Source of the DNA: Rudanella paleaurantiibacter
GTDB taxonomy: Bacteria > Bacteroidota > Bacteroidia > Cytophagales > Spirosomataceae
Direction: 5' to 3'
Length of the DNA stretch: 64,000 nt
Assembly (NCBI RefSeq): GCF_009184635.1
Contig: NZ_WELI01000001.1
Location: 558,001 to 622,000, forward strand
Part shown: one piece after another, positions 50,300 to 59,252 of the stretch
Layout of the letters: each line of letters opens with the position of its first letter
How positions within the stretch are numbered: position 1 is the stretch's first letter
Position numbers and translations under genes: made by a program
The notes under the pieces: model-generated
What the model was told of the DNA's origin: nothing
Seen by the model: the letters and a program-made list of their open reading frames with translations, nothing else
Databases searched by the model: none

Positions 50300-52714
50300 T
50301 CACTCGGCCCGAAGGCTCCTGACCGGGTTCATCAGGGCGGCTTTTACGCTCTGAAAACTCACCGTGACAAACGCAATGGCCAACGCCAGCAATCCCGCCC
50401 CGGCAAACACCCACCACTCAATGTCGATTTTGTAGGCGAAATCCTGCAACCAGGCGTTCATGGCGTACCAGGCCACGGGCGAGGCAATGAGTACCGCAAT
50501 CAAGACCAGTTTCAGGAAATCCTTACTGATGAGCGCCACCAACCCCGGCACCGAGGCCCCCAACACTTTACGCACGCCAATCTCTTTGGTGCGTTGCTCA
50601 ATGGACAGCAACGCAATGGCAAACAGCCCCATGCACGACAGCAGTATGGTAAGCCCGGCGGCCAGTTGAAAAATAGTGGCAAACCGTTCTTCGCGCACGT
50701 ACCAGCGGTTCGTGTTTTCGTTCACAAACGAAGCCTGAAATGAAGCCGTCGGGGCCATCTCGCGCCAGAGGCCTTTTAATTGATCCATCACCCGAATCAT
50801 ACCGCCCGGCGTGGTGCGGATGAGCGCATACGCCAGTTCCGTCGACGCGTCCAGATGCATGGTGATGGGGGTGGCTTTTTGCCGTAGTGAATACAGGTTG
50901 AAATCGGGAATGACGCCGACAATCTGGTACTTCGGGCCGGTGGTGTCGGGGTGGATAAATACGCCCACCGGATTCGTTTCGCCCAGTTGTTTGGCCATGC
51001 TTTGGGTGATAATAACCGCCGAGGCCGTGTCGGTGCTAAAGGCAGGGCTGAAATCGCGGCCCGCCAGCAGGTTCATGTCCAATGTTTTCAGGTAGTCGAA
51101 ATCGACCCGGAGCCAGTCGGTTTGTACCTCGCGGTTGTTATGCGTCCAGCCGCTCATACTCCGCGACATACCGCCGTCTATGCCTTCGCCCACGTTGCTT
51201 GCCGTACCCGACACGCTCACCACATCGGGGTTGTTGCGGAGCCGGTCGCGCAGGAGCCGTACAGCCCGGTTGCCACTCAGGTTATCCTGATTACGAAGGG
51301 GCAAACTAATCACCTGCTCTTCGTTGAAGCCGAGCGGCCGTTCGCGCAGGAAGCGGAGTTGCTGCCCAATGAGCAGAGTGCAGGTGATAAGCAGGCTCGC
51401 CAGGGCAAATTGAGCTACAATCAGCACGCTGCGTAACCCGCCCGCTTTGGGGCCTTTGAGCTTACCTTTGAGTACCGTAACGGCCTCGAAACGAGCCATT
51501 AGCCAAGCCGGGTAGCCACCCGTGAGCAGGCTGATCAGGCCAAAGCCCAGCCCGATGGCAACGAGCGTGCCGGGTTGAAACAGGAGGTCGGTACTGAGCC
51601 GGGTGCCAAACAGCCGGTTGAACGAGGGGCGTAGCCACAGTACCAGCCCGAACCCGATACCGAGCGCCAGCACACACACCACCAGCGACTCCGCCCAGAA
51701 TTGCCCCAGCAGCTGCCCCGGTTGCGCGCCCAGCGATTTTCGGACGCCCACCTCCCGCGCCCGCGTTACCGACCGGGCCAGCGACAGGTTTACGTAGTTG
51801 ATGCCCGCAATCAGCAGGATAAACAGCCCAATGAGCGCCAGCGCATACACGTAGGTGCGGCTGATACCCCCGCCCATTACGCCTTTGGTGTCGAAATGAA
51901 TATCGGTGAGGGGCTGCAACCGCAGGCTGATGTATTCGCCCCGCTCGTCGGGTTTATCGCCCCGGCGTTTGGCCTCGGCAATGTCGGCCTGCCAGTATTT
52001 CTGACTCAGCGCACTCAGCCGCCGTTCGGCCGTTTGGGCGTCAATGCCGGGCTTGAGCTTGACAAAGATCTCGTGGTTCCGATTGCCCCACTCGGCCTTG
52101 TTGGGTTGGTAGTCGGCGCGTACCTCGGGCCGTACCAGCGCGTCGAACTGAAACGAGGAATTGGAACGCGGGTTGGCAATCACGCCCGTCACCACAAAAT
52201 CGCGGCCTGTATTGAGACCGTCGGTGCGAAGGGTTTTACCGATTGGGTTCTCGGTGCCAAAAAGGTCCTGTGCCATGTCTTCGGTCAGGACCATGCTGCT
52301 CAATTCGTTCAGGGCCGTGTTGGGGTCGCCCTGAATAAACGGAAACGAAAAGGTTTTGAAAACGGCCGGATCGACAAACCGGATGTCTTTGGCTACCCGT
52401 TTCTCGCCCACAAACTCGGTTTGCGACCACATGAACCGAGTTACGGCCTCGGCGTCGGTCAGTTCGGTTTGGAGGGCGGGCGTGAGTGGGTACGGCATAA
52501 TACTCGTCGACTCGCCCGACGACTCCTGAATGTAGAGCCGGTAAATCCGCTCAGAGTCGGTATGAAACCGGTCGTAGCTCCACTCAAACCACGCCGTCAT
52601 AAACAGCAGCGTAGCTGAGGCAAACGCTACCGATAACCCAATCAGGTTGATGAGCGAGTGGGTTTTGTGTTTGGAGAGCGTTCGGAAAGCGATTTTTAGA
52701 TAGTTGCGGAACAT
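50300..52714 (-). CDS. ABC transporter permease, large two-FtsX type (1)
   Basis: 804 aa. An N-terminal membrane segment (about 20-40) and a periplasmic MacB_PCD-type domain are followed by a first FtsX domain (about 285-410, YVNLSLARSVTRAREVGVRK). A fourth segment starts the second half, with a second periplasmic domain and a second FtsX domain (about 675-795, IEQRTKEIGVRKVLGAS). This Bacteroidota form needs a separate ATPase, and none is encoded nearby. The C-terminus (WLQDFAYKIDIEWW onward) is almost the same as in the permease at 61676. It starts 26 bases after the preceding permease gene, so the two are probably cotranscribed. Confidence 0.9.
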   Translation of the reverse strand: MFRNYLKIAFRTLSKHKTHSLINLIGLSVAFASATLLFMTAWFEWSYDRFHTDSERIYRLYIQESSGESTSIMPYPLTPALQTELTDAEAVTRFMWSQTEFVGEKRVAKDIRFVDPAVFKTFSFPFIQGDPNTALNELSSMVLTEDMAQDLFGTENPIGKTLRTDGLNTGRDFVVTGVIANPRSNSSFQFDALVRPEVRADYQPNKAEWGNRNHEIFVKLKPGIDAQTAERRLSALSQKYWQADIAEAKRRGDKPDERGEYISLRLQPLTDIHFDTKGVMGGGISRTYVYALALIGLFILLIAGINYVNLSLARSVTRAREVGVRKSLGAQPGQLLGQFWAESLVVCVLALGIGFGLVLWLRPSFNRLFGTRLSTDLLFQPGTLVAIGLGFGLISLLTGGYPAWLMARFEAVTVLKGKLKGPKAGGLRSVLIVAQFALASLLITCTLLIGQQLRFLRERPLGFNEEQVISLPLRNQDNLSGNRAVRLLRDRLRNNPDVVSVSGTASNVGEGIDGGMSRSMSGWTHNNREVQTDWLRVDFDYLKTLDMNLLAGRDFSPAFSTDTASAVIITQSMAKQLGETNPVGVFIHPDTTGPKYQIVGVIPDFNLYSLRQKATPITMHLDASTELAYALIRTTPGGMIRVMDQLKGLWREMAPTASFQASFVNENTNRWYVREERFATIFQLAAGLTILLSCMGLFAIALLSIEQRTKEIGVRKVLGASVPGLVALISKDFLKLVLIAVLIASPVAWYAMNAWLQDFAYKIDIEWWVFAGAGLLALAIAFVTVSFQSVKAALMNPVRSLRAE

Positions 52715-52740
52715 GGCGATTGGAGAAAAAGGGAAGTCGG

Positions 52741-55104
52741 TTAGTCGGTTTGAATCGATTTGACCGGGTCGGCCAGGGCGGCCCGGTAGGTTTGGAAACT
52801 GATGGTTATGCTACCCAGTAGCAGCAGCACGCCAAAGCAGGCACCGAGCGTTTCGAGCCCGATAGAAACGTGGTACGCAAAATGAAACAGAATGGCGTAG
52901 CCTGCCAGAAATCCGAGTGGCAGGGCAATGGCCGCAGCCAGCAGTAGCAGCCACACGAACCCTTTCGATAGGAGCCAGACAATTTGCCCCACTTCAGCGC
53001 CCATCACTTTTCGGATGCCTACTTCTTTGGTGCGGGTTTGGGTGGAATACGTAACCATACCCAGCAGACCCAGGCAGGCAATCGAAAAGGCCAGCCCAAC
53101 CAGCAAACCCATAAAATCGGTGTCGTCGGTATGGGTATGCCGCTCCCGCAGGTGGTTGTCGTACCACATTCCGGCAAACGGGTCGTAGGGTTTGAGACCT
53201 TTCCAGATACGAGCTACCTCGGCGCGGACGTTATCGGTAGCCCCCTCGGCTACGGCTATGTTGAGGTACCGAAATTGGCCCGGTTGTTGGCGCAGCACAA
53301 GGGGCATAATGGCCCAGGCAAAGCTCGTAAACCGAAAATCGGCTACCACCCCGGCTACCTGTAGCTCGGCCCCGTCGAACCAGATCGTTTGCCCAATAGC
53401 CTCAGAGGGGCTACCGAGCCGGAGTTTCCGTACGGCTTCTTCGTTGATCACGATCCGGTGGCCGCTTGAGTCGGCCGCGGATGAGAACGGGTCAGTACCG
53501 GCTATGAGGTTGAGGTGGAGGGTTTGCAGAAACTGACGGCCTACGGCAAACGTAAAGGCGGGGGTGGAGTCGGGGGCGTTGCGCTGCCGCCGGGCCATGC
53601 GCGTGTCGCCGTGGGAGCCAAACAAGGCCGAGGTAGCTCCTACGCTCTCTACACCCGCCAACTGCTCTATTTGGGGGGCCAGCCGGTCGGCGGGAAGGTC
53701 GGCCAGCGGCAGGGTGAGTACGTTTGCCCGCCGGAAACCGTAGTCGGCCGTGGCCATGTAGTTCATCTGCCGCATGAGGGTCAGCAGCGTAATCATGGCT
53801 ACGAGCGAAATGGCAAACTGAGCCACAATCAGCGACTTGCGCAGCGATAATCCCCGCAGTACCCGGAGACCAGTTTGGCTACGCAGTACCTGTGCGGGCT
53901 CAAACCCCGACAAGATCCGGGCCGGTACCAGCCCCGCCAGCAGGCCGGCCACGATGCTGAAACCAAAGCACATGGCCCACAACGGGGCGTCCCAGGTCAT
54001 ACTGCCGAGCATCCATTGCTGCACAAAAGCCATGGGCCTGACCAGTTCGAGCATAACCACCGCCAGCCCGAGCGCCAGCAGGGCCACCACCACCGATTCG
54101 GCCATGAACTGTGCCTGCACTTGCCAGCGTAAGGCCCCGGCTACTTTGCGAATGCCTACCTCGCGGGCGCGGCCGAGCGAGCGGGCCAGGGTTAGGTTGA
54201 TGTAGTTGAAACCGGCCATCAGCAAGGTAATCAGCCCGATGCCCAACTCGGCCAGGAGCCCGCCAATTTGCGGCTCGTAGGTCGTAAACATCAGGTCCTG
54301 CCGCGAGGGTGAGAGGCTCGTGAGGGCCTGCGTGCGAAAGCTGTAGCCTTTTTCGTGCGCAAACGCCAGGCCCCGCGTTACCCGCCGGGCGAGCGAAGGC
54401 AGCACATGTTCGAGTTGCTCGGGGCGGGTGCCCGGTTTTAGTAGCACGTAGGTGTAGCCGTTGTGGTACTCGCGCCAGTCGTAAAAAACACCCGGCAATT
54501 TGGCTTGGGCTGAGGTGGCGAGCGAAATCAGTATATCGAACCGGAGGTGCGACGGGGCCGGGCTCTCGGCCAGCACGCCTGTAATCAGCATCGGGCCGTT
54601 ATCGCCCTGTTGCAGGGTTTTGCCAATTGGGTTTGCCGTCCCGAAAAACCGTTCGGCGGTTTGGCGGGTCAATACGGCGGTGCCGGGTTCGGTGGCCGGG
54701 CGGCCCTCCGCCAGAGGGTAGCTGAAAAGCTGAAAAAAGTCGGGATCAACCGCGAAGGTCAGCAGCGACAGTACCCGCCCGTTGCCCGAAACATCACCGT
54801 AGGTGCGTACGGCCCGGGTGGCGGCTGCTACAAACGGGTAATCACGTTTGAGCACCTCGGCCAACGGCATGGGCGAGGTGGCGTAGGGGTGCGTATCGTT
54901 CGTCCGCGACACCACGTCGGTCAGAATCCGGTACGTGCGGTCGCGGTTTGGGTGAAAAGTGTCGTACGTGAAGGCTCCCCGGATGTGGGCAATAGCGAGC
55001 AGGCAAACCGTCAGCCCCGAAGCCAGCCCAAACACATTGATGAGCGAAAACAGCTTGTGTTTCCACAGGTTCCGAACGGCAATTTTGAGGTAGTTTCTGA
55101 ACAT
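52741..55104 (-). CDS. ABC transporter permease, large two-FtsX type (2)
   Basis: 787 aa from the ATG at 55104 (MFRNYLKIAVRNLWKHKLFS), the start shared with its neighbour; an upstream in-frame ATG at 55143 adds a basic non-hydrophobic stretch. Two FtsX halves are present (NLTLARSLGRAREVGIRKVAG near 310-335; YSTQTRTKEVGIRKVMGAE near 700-720). It is clearly more diverged from permease 1 than permease 1 is from the 61676 gene. First gene of a likely permease-permease-namZ transcript. Confidence 0.9.
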   Translation of the reverse strand: MFRNYLKIAVRNLWKHKLFSLINVFGLASGLTVCLLAIAHIRGAFTYDTFHPNRDRTYRILTDVVSRTNDTHPYATSPMPLAEVLKRDYPFVAAATRAVRTYGDVSGNGRVLSLLTFAVDPDFFQLFSYPLAEGRPATEPGTAVLTRQTAERFFGTANPIGKTLQQGDNGPMLITGVLAESPAPSHLRFDILISLATSAQAKLPGVFYDWREYHNGYTYVLLKPGTRPEQLEHVLPSLARRVTRGLAFAHEKGYSFRTQALTSLSPSRQDLMFTTYEPQIGGLLAELGIGLITLLMAGFNYINLTLARSLGRAREVGIRKVAGALRWQVQAQFMAESVVVALLALGLAVVMLELVRPMAFVQQWMLGSMTWDAPLWAMCFGFSIVAGLLAGLVPARILSGFEPAQVLRSQTGLRVLRGLSLRKSLIVAQFAISLVAMITLLTLMRQMNYMATADYGFRRANVLTLPLADLPADRLAPQIEQLAGVESVGATSALFGSHGDTRMARRQRNAPDSTPAFTFAVGRQFLQTLHLNLIAGTDPFSSAADSSGHRIVINEEAVRKLRLGSPSEAIGQTIWFDGAELQVAGVVADFRFTSFAWAIMPLVLRQQPGQFRYLNIAVAEGATDNVRAEVARIWKGLKPYDPFAGMWYDNHLRERHTHTDDTDFMGLLVGLAFSIACLGLLGMVTYSTQTRTKEVGIRKVMGAEVGQIVWLLSKGFVWLLLLAAAIALPLGFLAGYAILFHFAYHVSIGLETLGACFGVLLLLGSITISFQTYRAALADPVKSIQTD

Positions 55105-55424
55105 AGTCGTGGCCCGGAAGCGATAGCGGATATTCTTGCTCAATAAACGACCAAACGGTATGCCGAAAAATGTAAATACCTGATTGTTAGTTTATTGATT
55201 TTGAGTGGGTAGGCTGATTGTCCGTTTGCGGACGCCATACGTTCGGCCCCGGACACTATCAGGAATGTGGAGTGGCAAGCTCTCTGCTTTGCCTTCCCAA
55301 CTTCTGAGCAGTTACCACAACGTGTGCTACAAACGCGGTGGTAACAAAAGAATAATATGTCGTTTGCTGCATATTTGGATTGAAAAGGCGATTTTAGGTG
55401 CCGAAACCTCTCAAATCAAATTTT
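55105..55424. other. Divergent gap with two small hairpins, no gene
   Basis: Between permease 2 and the lipoprotein. GTTACCAC (55311-55318) pairs with GTGGTAAC (55338-55345), and GTCCG/CGGAC forms a small hairpin at 55220-55233. No convincing promoter, open frame or RNA gene was recognised. Confidence 0.5.
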
Positions 55425-57020
55425 ATGCAATTCGTTAACCTAAAGGCCCGGGTGCTGGTCACAGCTGTGCTGGGTGTTTTACTGGTAGGCTGCCACTCGT
55501 TCGATGGGCTCACGCCAACGCTCCAGCCCACACCGTCGGCGGGGTCGGCCAAACTGCTGGCCGTATCGCTGACCGAAGGGTTTGAAGTGGGCACTACCAG
55601 TCCCAAAGGCTCGTACGACATCAGCCCCACCGGTTCGGCCAGTGGCGATAACGTAACCTTACCGTCGGGGTCGTGGAATCTGTACGACGCCCTGATCGGG
55701 AATTTGAGTGGCGACCGGCGGGCGGGTAGCTGGTCGGCCCGCATCCGAAATACGGGCAAAATCACGATGTTGTTCAACACAGCCTCGGGCATCAGCACCG
55801 TGACGGTTAAACACGCCACGTACGGCACCGATGCCGCCAGTCAGTGGGGGCTCTGGTATTCAACCAATAGCGGCAGTACCTGGACTCAAACGGGATCGAA
55901 CGTGACCACCACCACGACGCTGCAAACGCAGACATTTACGCTGAACGTGTCGGGTACGGTGCGGCTCGAAATCCGAAAACTGACGGGTTCCACCAACCGG
56001 ATCAACATTGACGATATTGTTATCAACGATTATGCGGGTGGCGGCACCCCAACGCCAACGGGCAAGAAGTTTCTGTTCGACGCGAGTAAGTACGAAAATG
56101 CGGGCAATGCCGACTGGTTGATCGATGCCGATGGAACCGAAAGCGTACCAACATACACCGGTGGTACCACAATCGAGAGCAAAGCACAGCGGTACCCAAC
56201 GCCTTCGTACACGGGGATTACGGCCAGCACCACCGAAACGTACTGGAAAGGCGGTATCTCGGCCTGGGCGGTTGAGTTGGTGAAGCGCGGTAACCTGGTC
56301 GAAACGCTACCCGCCGGTACGGCCATCACCTATGGAAACACCGCCAACGCGCAGGATTTGAGCAACTATGATGTGTATGTGGTGGTGGAGCCGAACCGGC
56401 TCTTTACGGCTTCGGAGAAAACGGCTATCATGAACTTTGTGGCTAATGGTGGTGGTCTCATGCTCATTGCAGACCATACGGCTCCTTCGCTCACGGGTAC
56501 CGACCCCAACGGGTACCTGCCCTCCGACCGCGATGGCGACGGGGCCGACTCACCCCGGGTTCTGAACGATCTGATGACCAATAACGGCATCAATAACAAT
56601 AACCCTTTCGGTTTCCGGGTCGATTATATTGACATTGACGAAAAACCGACTACCAAGGTGTATACCGGCACGAACACCAATGCCCAGAAAGTACTGAACG
56701 GCGTAGCCGGAACCGCTTCTAAACTGGCGTTTTATGCTGGCACGTCGGCCACGTTATACCCCAGCAACAACGCGACCGTGCAGGGTCTTTTCTGGCGAAT
56801 GAGCAGTACGCTCAATGGCACCACGGGGGTAATGGCGTTGCTCTCGACCTACGGCAGTGGCCGTATTGTGTTTGTTGGCGACAGCTCACCGGCCGACGAT
56901 GGCACCGGCGATACGAACGATACGTTGTTTAATGGCTGGTCGGGCGATGCCCCTTCGGGCTACACCTCGCACCCGGCTCTGCACATCAATGCTTCGCTAT
57001 GGCTGGCTAAGTTGCAGTAA
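55425..57020 (+). CDS. Lipoprotein with jelly-roll-like N-terminal and DUF4350/ThuA-like C-terminal domains
   Basis: 531 aa from the ATG at 55425. The leader ends VLLVGC, a lipobox. Residues about 45-205 form a beta-sandwich (GSYDISPTGSASGDNVTLPS, then RAGSWSARIRNTGKITMLF and RINIDDIVIND) often found in exported Bacteroidota nucleases. Residues about 215-531 resemble glutamine-amidotransferase-like DUF4350/ThuA folds (YVVVEPNRLFTASEKTAI, ANGGGLMLIADH, GRIVFVGDSSPADDG). A catalytic Cys of class I amidotransferases is not evident, so enzymatic activity is doubtful. Function unknown. Confidence 0.7.
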   Translation: MQFVNLKARVLVTAVLGVLLVGCHSFDGLTPTLQPTPSAGSAKLLAVSLTEGFEVGTTSPKGSYDISPTGSASGDNVTLPSGSWNLYDALIGNLSGDRRAGSWSARIRNTGKITMLFNTASGISTVTVKHATYGTDAASQWGLWYSTNSGSTWTQTGSNVTTTTTLQTQTFTLNVSGTVRLEIRKLTGSTNRINIDDIVINDYAGGGTPTPTGKKFLFDASKYENAGNADWLIDADGTESVPTYTGGTTIESKAQRYPTPSYTGITASTTETYWKGGISAWAVELVKRGNLVETLPAGTAITYGNTANAQDLSNYDVYVVVEPNRLFTASEKTAIMNFVANGGGLMLIADHTAPSLTGTDPNGYLPSDRDGDGADSPRVLNDLMTNNGINNNNPFGFRVDYIDIDEKPTTKVYTGTNTNAQKVLNGVAGTASKLAFYAGTSATLYPSNNATVQGLFWRMSSTLNGTTGVMALLSTYGSGRIVFVGDSSPADDGTGDTNDTLFNGWSGDAPSGYTSHPALHINASLWLAKLQ

Positions 57021-57037
57021 CAAATCTGGCCTGCATT

Positions 57038-57085
57038 AAAACAACAGCGGGGAGGCTCCATCTGGAACCTCCCCGCTGTTGTTTT
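57038..57085. terminator. Terminator between convergent lipoprotein and CHRD genes
   Basis: Perfect 18-bp arms (57038-57055 and 57068-57085) with a 12-base loop, A-run on one side and T-run on the other, so usable from both sides. Confidence 0.92.
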
Positions 57086-57094
57086 GAGTCAGCC

Positions 57095-57559
57095 TTAGTT
57101 GGTCTTGCGAATGTTTCCGCGAATTTCTCCTCCCGGAGCACGGGTAGTGTGCAGGTTGGCGTACGTCCGGTTGGCGTACATCTCGTCTTGCTGAGTCTGT
57201 GTCAGGGTGGTTTGCCCGGTGATAGGCGAGGTAAGAACGTTGCCAAACGGGATACTCACGGGGCCGTTGTTGCCTTCGGCGGTTGCGGCCGTTACTGAGT
57301 GGATATGCCCCATGGTGGGTGTCAGCCCCTGATACGTAACGGTGTAGCTCAGTACTTTGGAGTTTTTGTCGAAGCGACCAGTGTAGTTACCTGTTGCCGT
57401 GGTGCTCACAGCCGGTACTTCCTGCGCTCCGTTCAGTGTGGCTCCAAATGTATCGACATTGTTGACGGGTGTGGCCGTATCATCATCGTCCTTACAGGAG
57501 AACCCCAAAACCGCCAGCCCCAGCAGGGAGCCAAACGCTAATGCTTGCATTGATTTCAT
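57095..57559 (-). CDS. CHRD-domain lipoprotein
   Basis: 154 aa from the ATG at 57559; the leader MKSMQALAFGSLLGLAVLGFSC has a lipobox Cys followed by KDDDD. The rest is one CHRD domain: FGATLNGAQEVPAVSTTATG, LSYTVTYQGLTPTMGHIHS and a closing NLHTTRAPGGEIRGNI. CHRD domains occur in secreted proteins of unknown function in bacteria. Two small hairpins lie in its leader. Confidence 0.88.
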   Translation of the reverse strand: MKSMQALAFGSLLGLAVLGFSCKDDDDTATPVNNVDTFGATLNGAQEVPAVSTTATGNYTGRFDKNSKVLSYTVTYQGLTPTMGHIHSVTAATAEGNNGPVSIPFGNVLTSPITGQTTLTQTQQDEMYANRTYANLHTTRAPGGEIRGNIRKTN

Positions 57560-57581
57560 GACGTACTGTTTAAAGATAAAT

Positions 57582-57624
57582 GGCGTTATGCAACGCCTGA
57601 TATACAAACCGCTCAGGTTTGTAT
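57582..57624. promoter_or_regulatory. Two hairpins in the CHRD gene leader
   Basis: GGCGTT/AACGCC (57582-57597) and ATACAAACC/GGTTTGTAT (57602-57610 with 57616-57624) lie 23-65 bases upstream of the ATG at 57559. They may be an operator or leader structure. Confidence 0.45.
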
Positions 57625-57795
57625 TTTGTTAATTGTCTTTTGTTGCTGTTTTAGTATACAATGTTGATTCAACGTTAAAAACAAGCTATTGTAGATCGCC
57701 TATCCGATGCGTTGCCGTTTGTCAAATAGCGTTTGGAGAGACCTGTTGAGTAGGCTTACCTTGTCGAGTGCTCCCCCAATCTGGGTGCTTCCCCG

Positions 57796-59019
57796 ATGAA
57801 AAAGATTCTCGTTTCGTTTGCTACGGCCCTGCAAAACATTCGCGGCCGGTTTTTTCACACGGTTCTGTCAATTCTGGGGATTGTGATTGGGGTGGCGGCT
57901 TTGGTCGCGATTTTGTCCCTAATCGATGGGATGGAGCAGTACGCCCGTGAGCAAATCACCAAAACGACCTCTATCAAAGCCATTGGGGTAAACCCCCGGC
58001 TGTTTAAACAGGTCAATGGGGTGGAGGTACGTAAAACAGCCTTGGCCTACCTACGTCCCAGTCGCTTCGATAGTCTGCGGGCGTCGCTCACCAAACCGGC
58101 CACGGCGTACCTGATCTGGCGGCAAAGTCAGGAGTTGCGCACTTCGGTCGGCAATCGGGCCATCGGGGCGGTTGTCATGGGAACAAGCCTACCGCTGCAT
58201 CCCAATGTAAGTTTGCAATACGGCCGCGCGTTTACCCCGACCGAGCTGAACGCAGCCCAACCGGTAGCCTTTGTTAACCCACACCTTGCCCGGCAACTCG
58301 TGGGCAAACAGCCTGAGCAATCGGCAATAGGTAAGCAACTGGTGTATGGAGACAAGGTGCTAACGGTGCTGGGGGTTACGGCCGATAAAGAAGCCAAAGC
58401 GGGGCAGTTAATCATACCGATCACCCTCTTATCCGATAGCATCCTGAAATCCTCCCCACCCATGTGCGTCATCGAAGCCGACCGGGTGGAAGACGTCCCC
58501 GCACTGAAAACCGAGGTCGAAACGTGGCTCAAAACAAAGGTGCCCAACGGCATCGAAGATTTTTCTGTTGCCACCAATGAGCAACGGGTGGAACAGGCCG
58601 CCAGAGGGTTTTTGCTGTTCCGGCTCGTAATGGGGCTTATTGTAGGTATATCGGTGCTGGTGGGCGGTATTGGGGTGATGAACGTGCTGCTCATCTCGGT
58701 AACCGAGCGCACCGTCGAGATCGGGGTGCGCAAGGCGTTAGGAGCCAAAAAGCGCGATATACTGTGGCAGTTTCTGTCGGAATCCATCACCATTTCAACG
58801 CTGGGGAGCTTGCTCGGTTTGCTCTTAGGCGTAGGCGCTACACTCGTGTTTGTTCCGGTTATCAAAGCCTTTACCGAAGTGCCTTTTCAGGCGGCCTACA
58901 CCCCCACCACGTTTCTGGTGATTTTGGTGGTAGCTATGGTTATTGGCATTGTGTTCGGTACGTACCCTGCCATGCGAGCCGCCCGTCTCGACCCGGTTGA
59001 GGCTATTCGGAGGGAGTAG
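57796..59019 (+). CDS. ABC transporter permease, MacB type (single FtsX domain)
   Basis: 407 aa, half the size of the other permeases here and the usual four-segment MacB/LolC-like layout. TM1 is near 20-45 (ILGIVIGVAALVAILSLIDG). A periplasmic MacB_PCD domain (about 50-270) is followed by a C-terminal FtsX domain (VGGIGVMNVLLISVTERTVEIGVRK, TM pairs to about 395, ending ARLDPVEAIRRE). Such permeases pair with a MacB-type ATPase and an adaptor protein; neither is in the window. It is divergent from the CHRD gene and convergent with permease 4. Confidence 0.9.
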   Translation: MKKILVSFATALQNIRGRFFHTVLSILGIVIGVAALVAILSLIDGMEQYAREQITKTTSIKAIGVNPRLFKQVNGVEVRKTALAYLRPSRFDSLRASLTKPATAYLIWRQSQELRTSVGNRAIGAVVMGTSLPLHPNVSLQYGRAFTPTELNAAQPVAFVNPHLARQLVGKQPEQSAIGKQLVYGDKVLTVLGVTADKEAKAGQLIIPITLLSDSILKSSPPMCVIEADRVEDVPALKTEVETWLKTKVPNGIEDFSVATNEQRVEQAARGFLLFRLVMGLIVGISVLVGGIGVMNVLLISVTERTVEIGVRKALGAKKRDILWQFLSESITISTLGSLLGLLLGVGATLVFVPVIKAFTEVPFQAAYTPTTFLVILVVAMVIGIVFGTYPAMRAARLDPVEAIRRE

Positions 59020-59153
59020 GGGAAAAAAGGAGGAGAGGAGGAAGGGAGGAAAGGGTAAGAGGAAGAAAAGTGGCAACGCTTGCGTCTCCCTTACTCCCTT
59101 ACTCCCTTACTCCCTTACTCCCTTACTCCCTTACTCCCTTACTCCCTTACTCC
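59020..59153. repeat. Polypurine tract followed by a (TTACTCCC)n octamer microsatellite
   Basis: 59020-59071 is nearly all purine. 59091-59153 is seven perfect TTACTCCC units plus a partial eighth. It lies between convergent permease genes and abuts the permease fossil at 59154. The array may stem from the TTACTCC found at the 3' end of the permease gene at 61676, with the same polypurine spacer beside it. Confidence 0.85.
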
Positions 59154-59213
59154 TTATTCCGATCGCAAACTCTTCACCGGATAGACAAGTGCCGCTTTGA
59201 TGCTCTGAAAGCT
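59154..59213 (-). pseudogene. Fossil 3' end of a two-FtsX ABC permease
   Basis: On the minus strand these 60 bases read SFQSIKAALVYPVKSLRSE and a TAA stop. That is the C-terminus of the permease at 61676 (SFQSIKAALVNPVKSLKTE) with few changes. No coding sequence precedes it; only about 40 bases separate it from permease 4. It is a remnant of a deleted or recombined paralogue. Confidence 0.85.
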
Positions 59214-59252
59214 CCGGAATGAGTACGTTTATCCGAACTTGTGTTGCTCTGA

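Noticed and set aside
50196-50417. A 74-residue N-terminal extension of NamZ
   Set aside because: It overlaps the permease gene end and an intergenic gap, and the ATG at 50195 begins a proper exported leader.
55205-55438. A 77-codon plus-strand frame in the gap before the lipoprotein
   Set aside because: It overlaps the lipoprotein start in another frame, lacks a leader or motif, and its codon use is unlike neighbouring genes.
59091-59153. The octamer array as a phase-variation switch
   Set aside because: It lies between the 3' ends of convergent genes, outside any promoter or reading frame, so changes in unit number should not switch expression.
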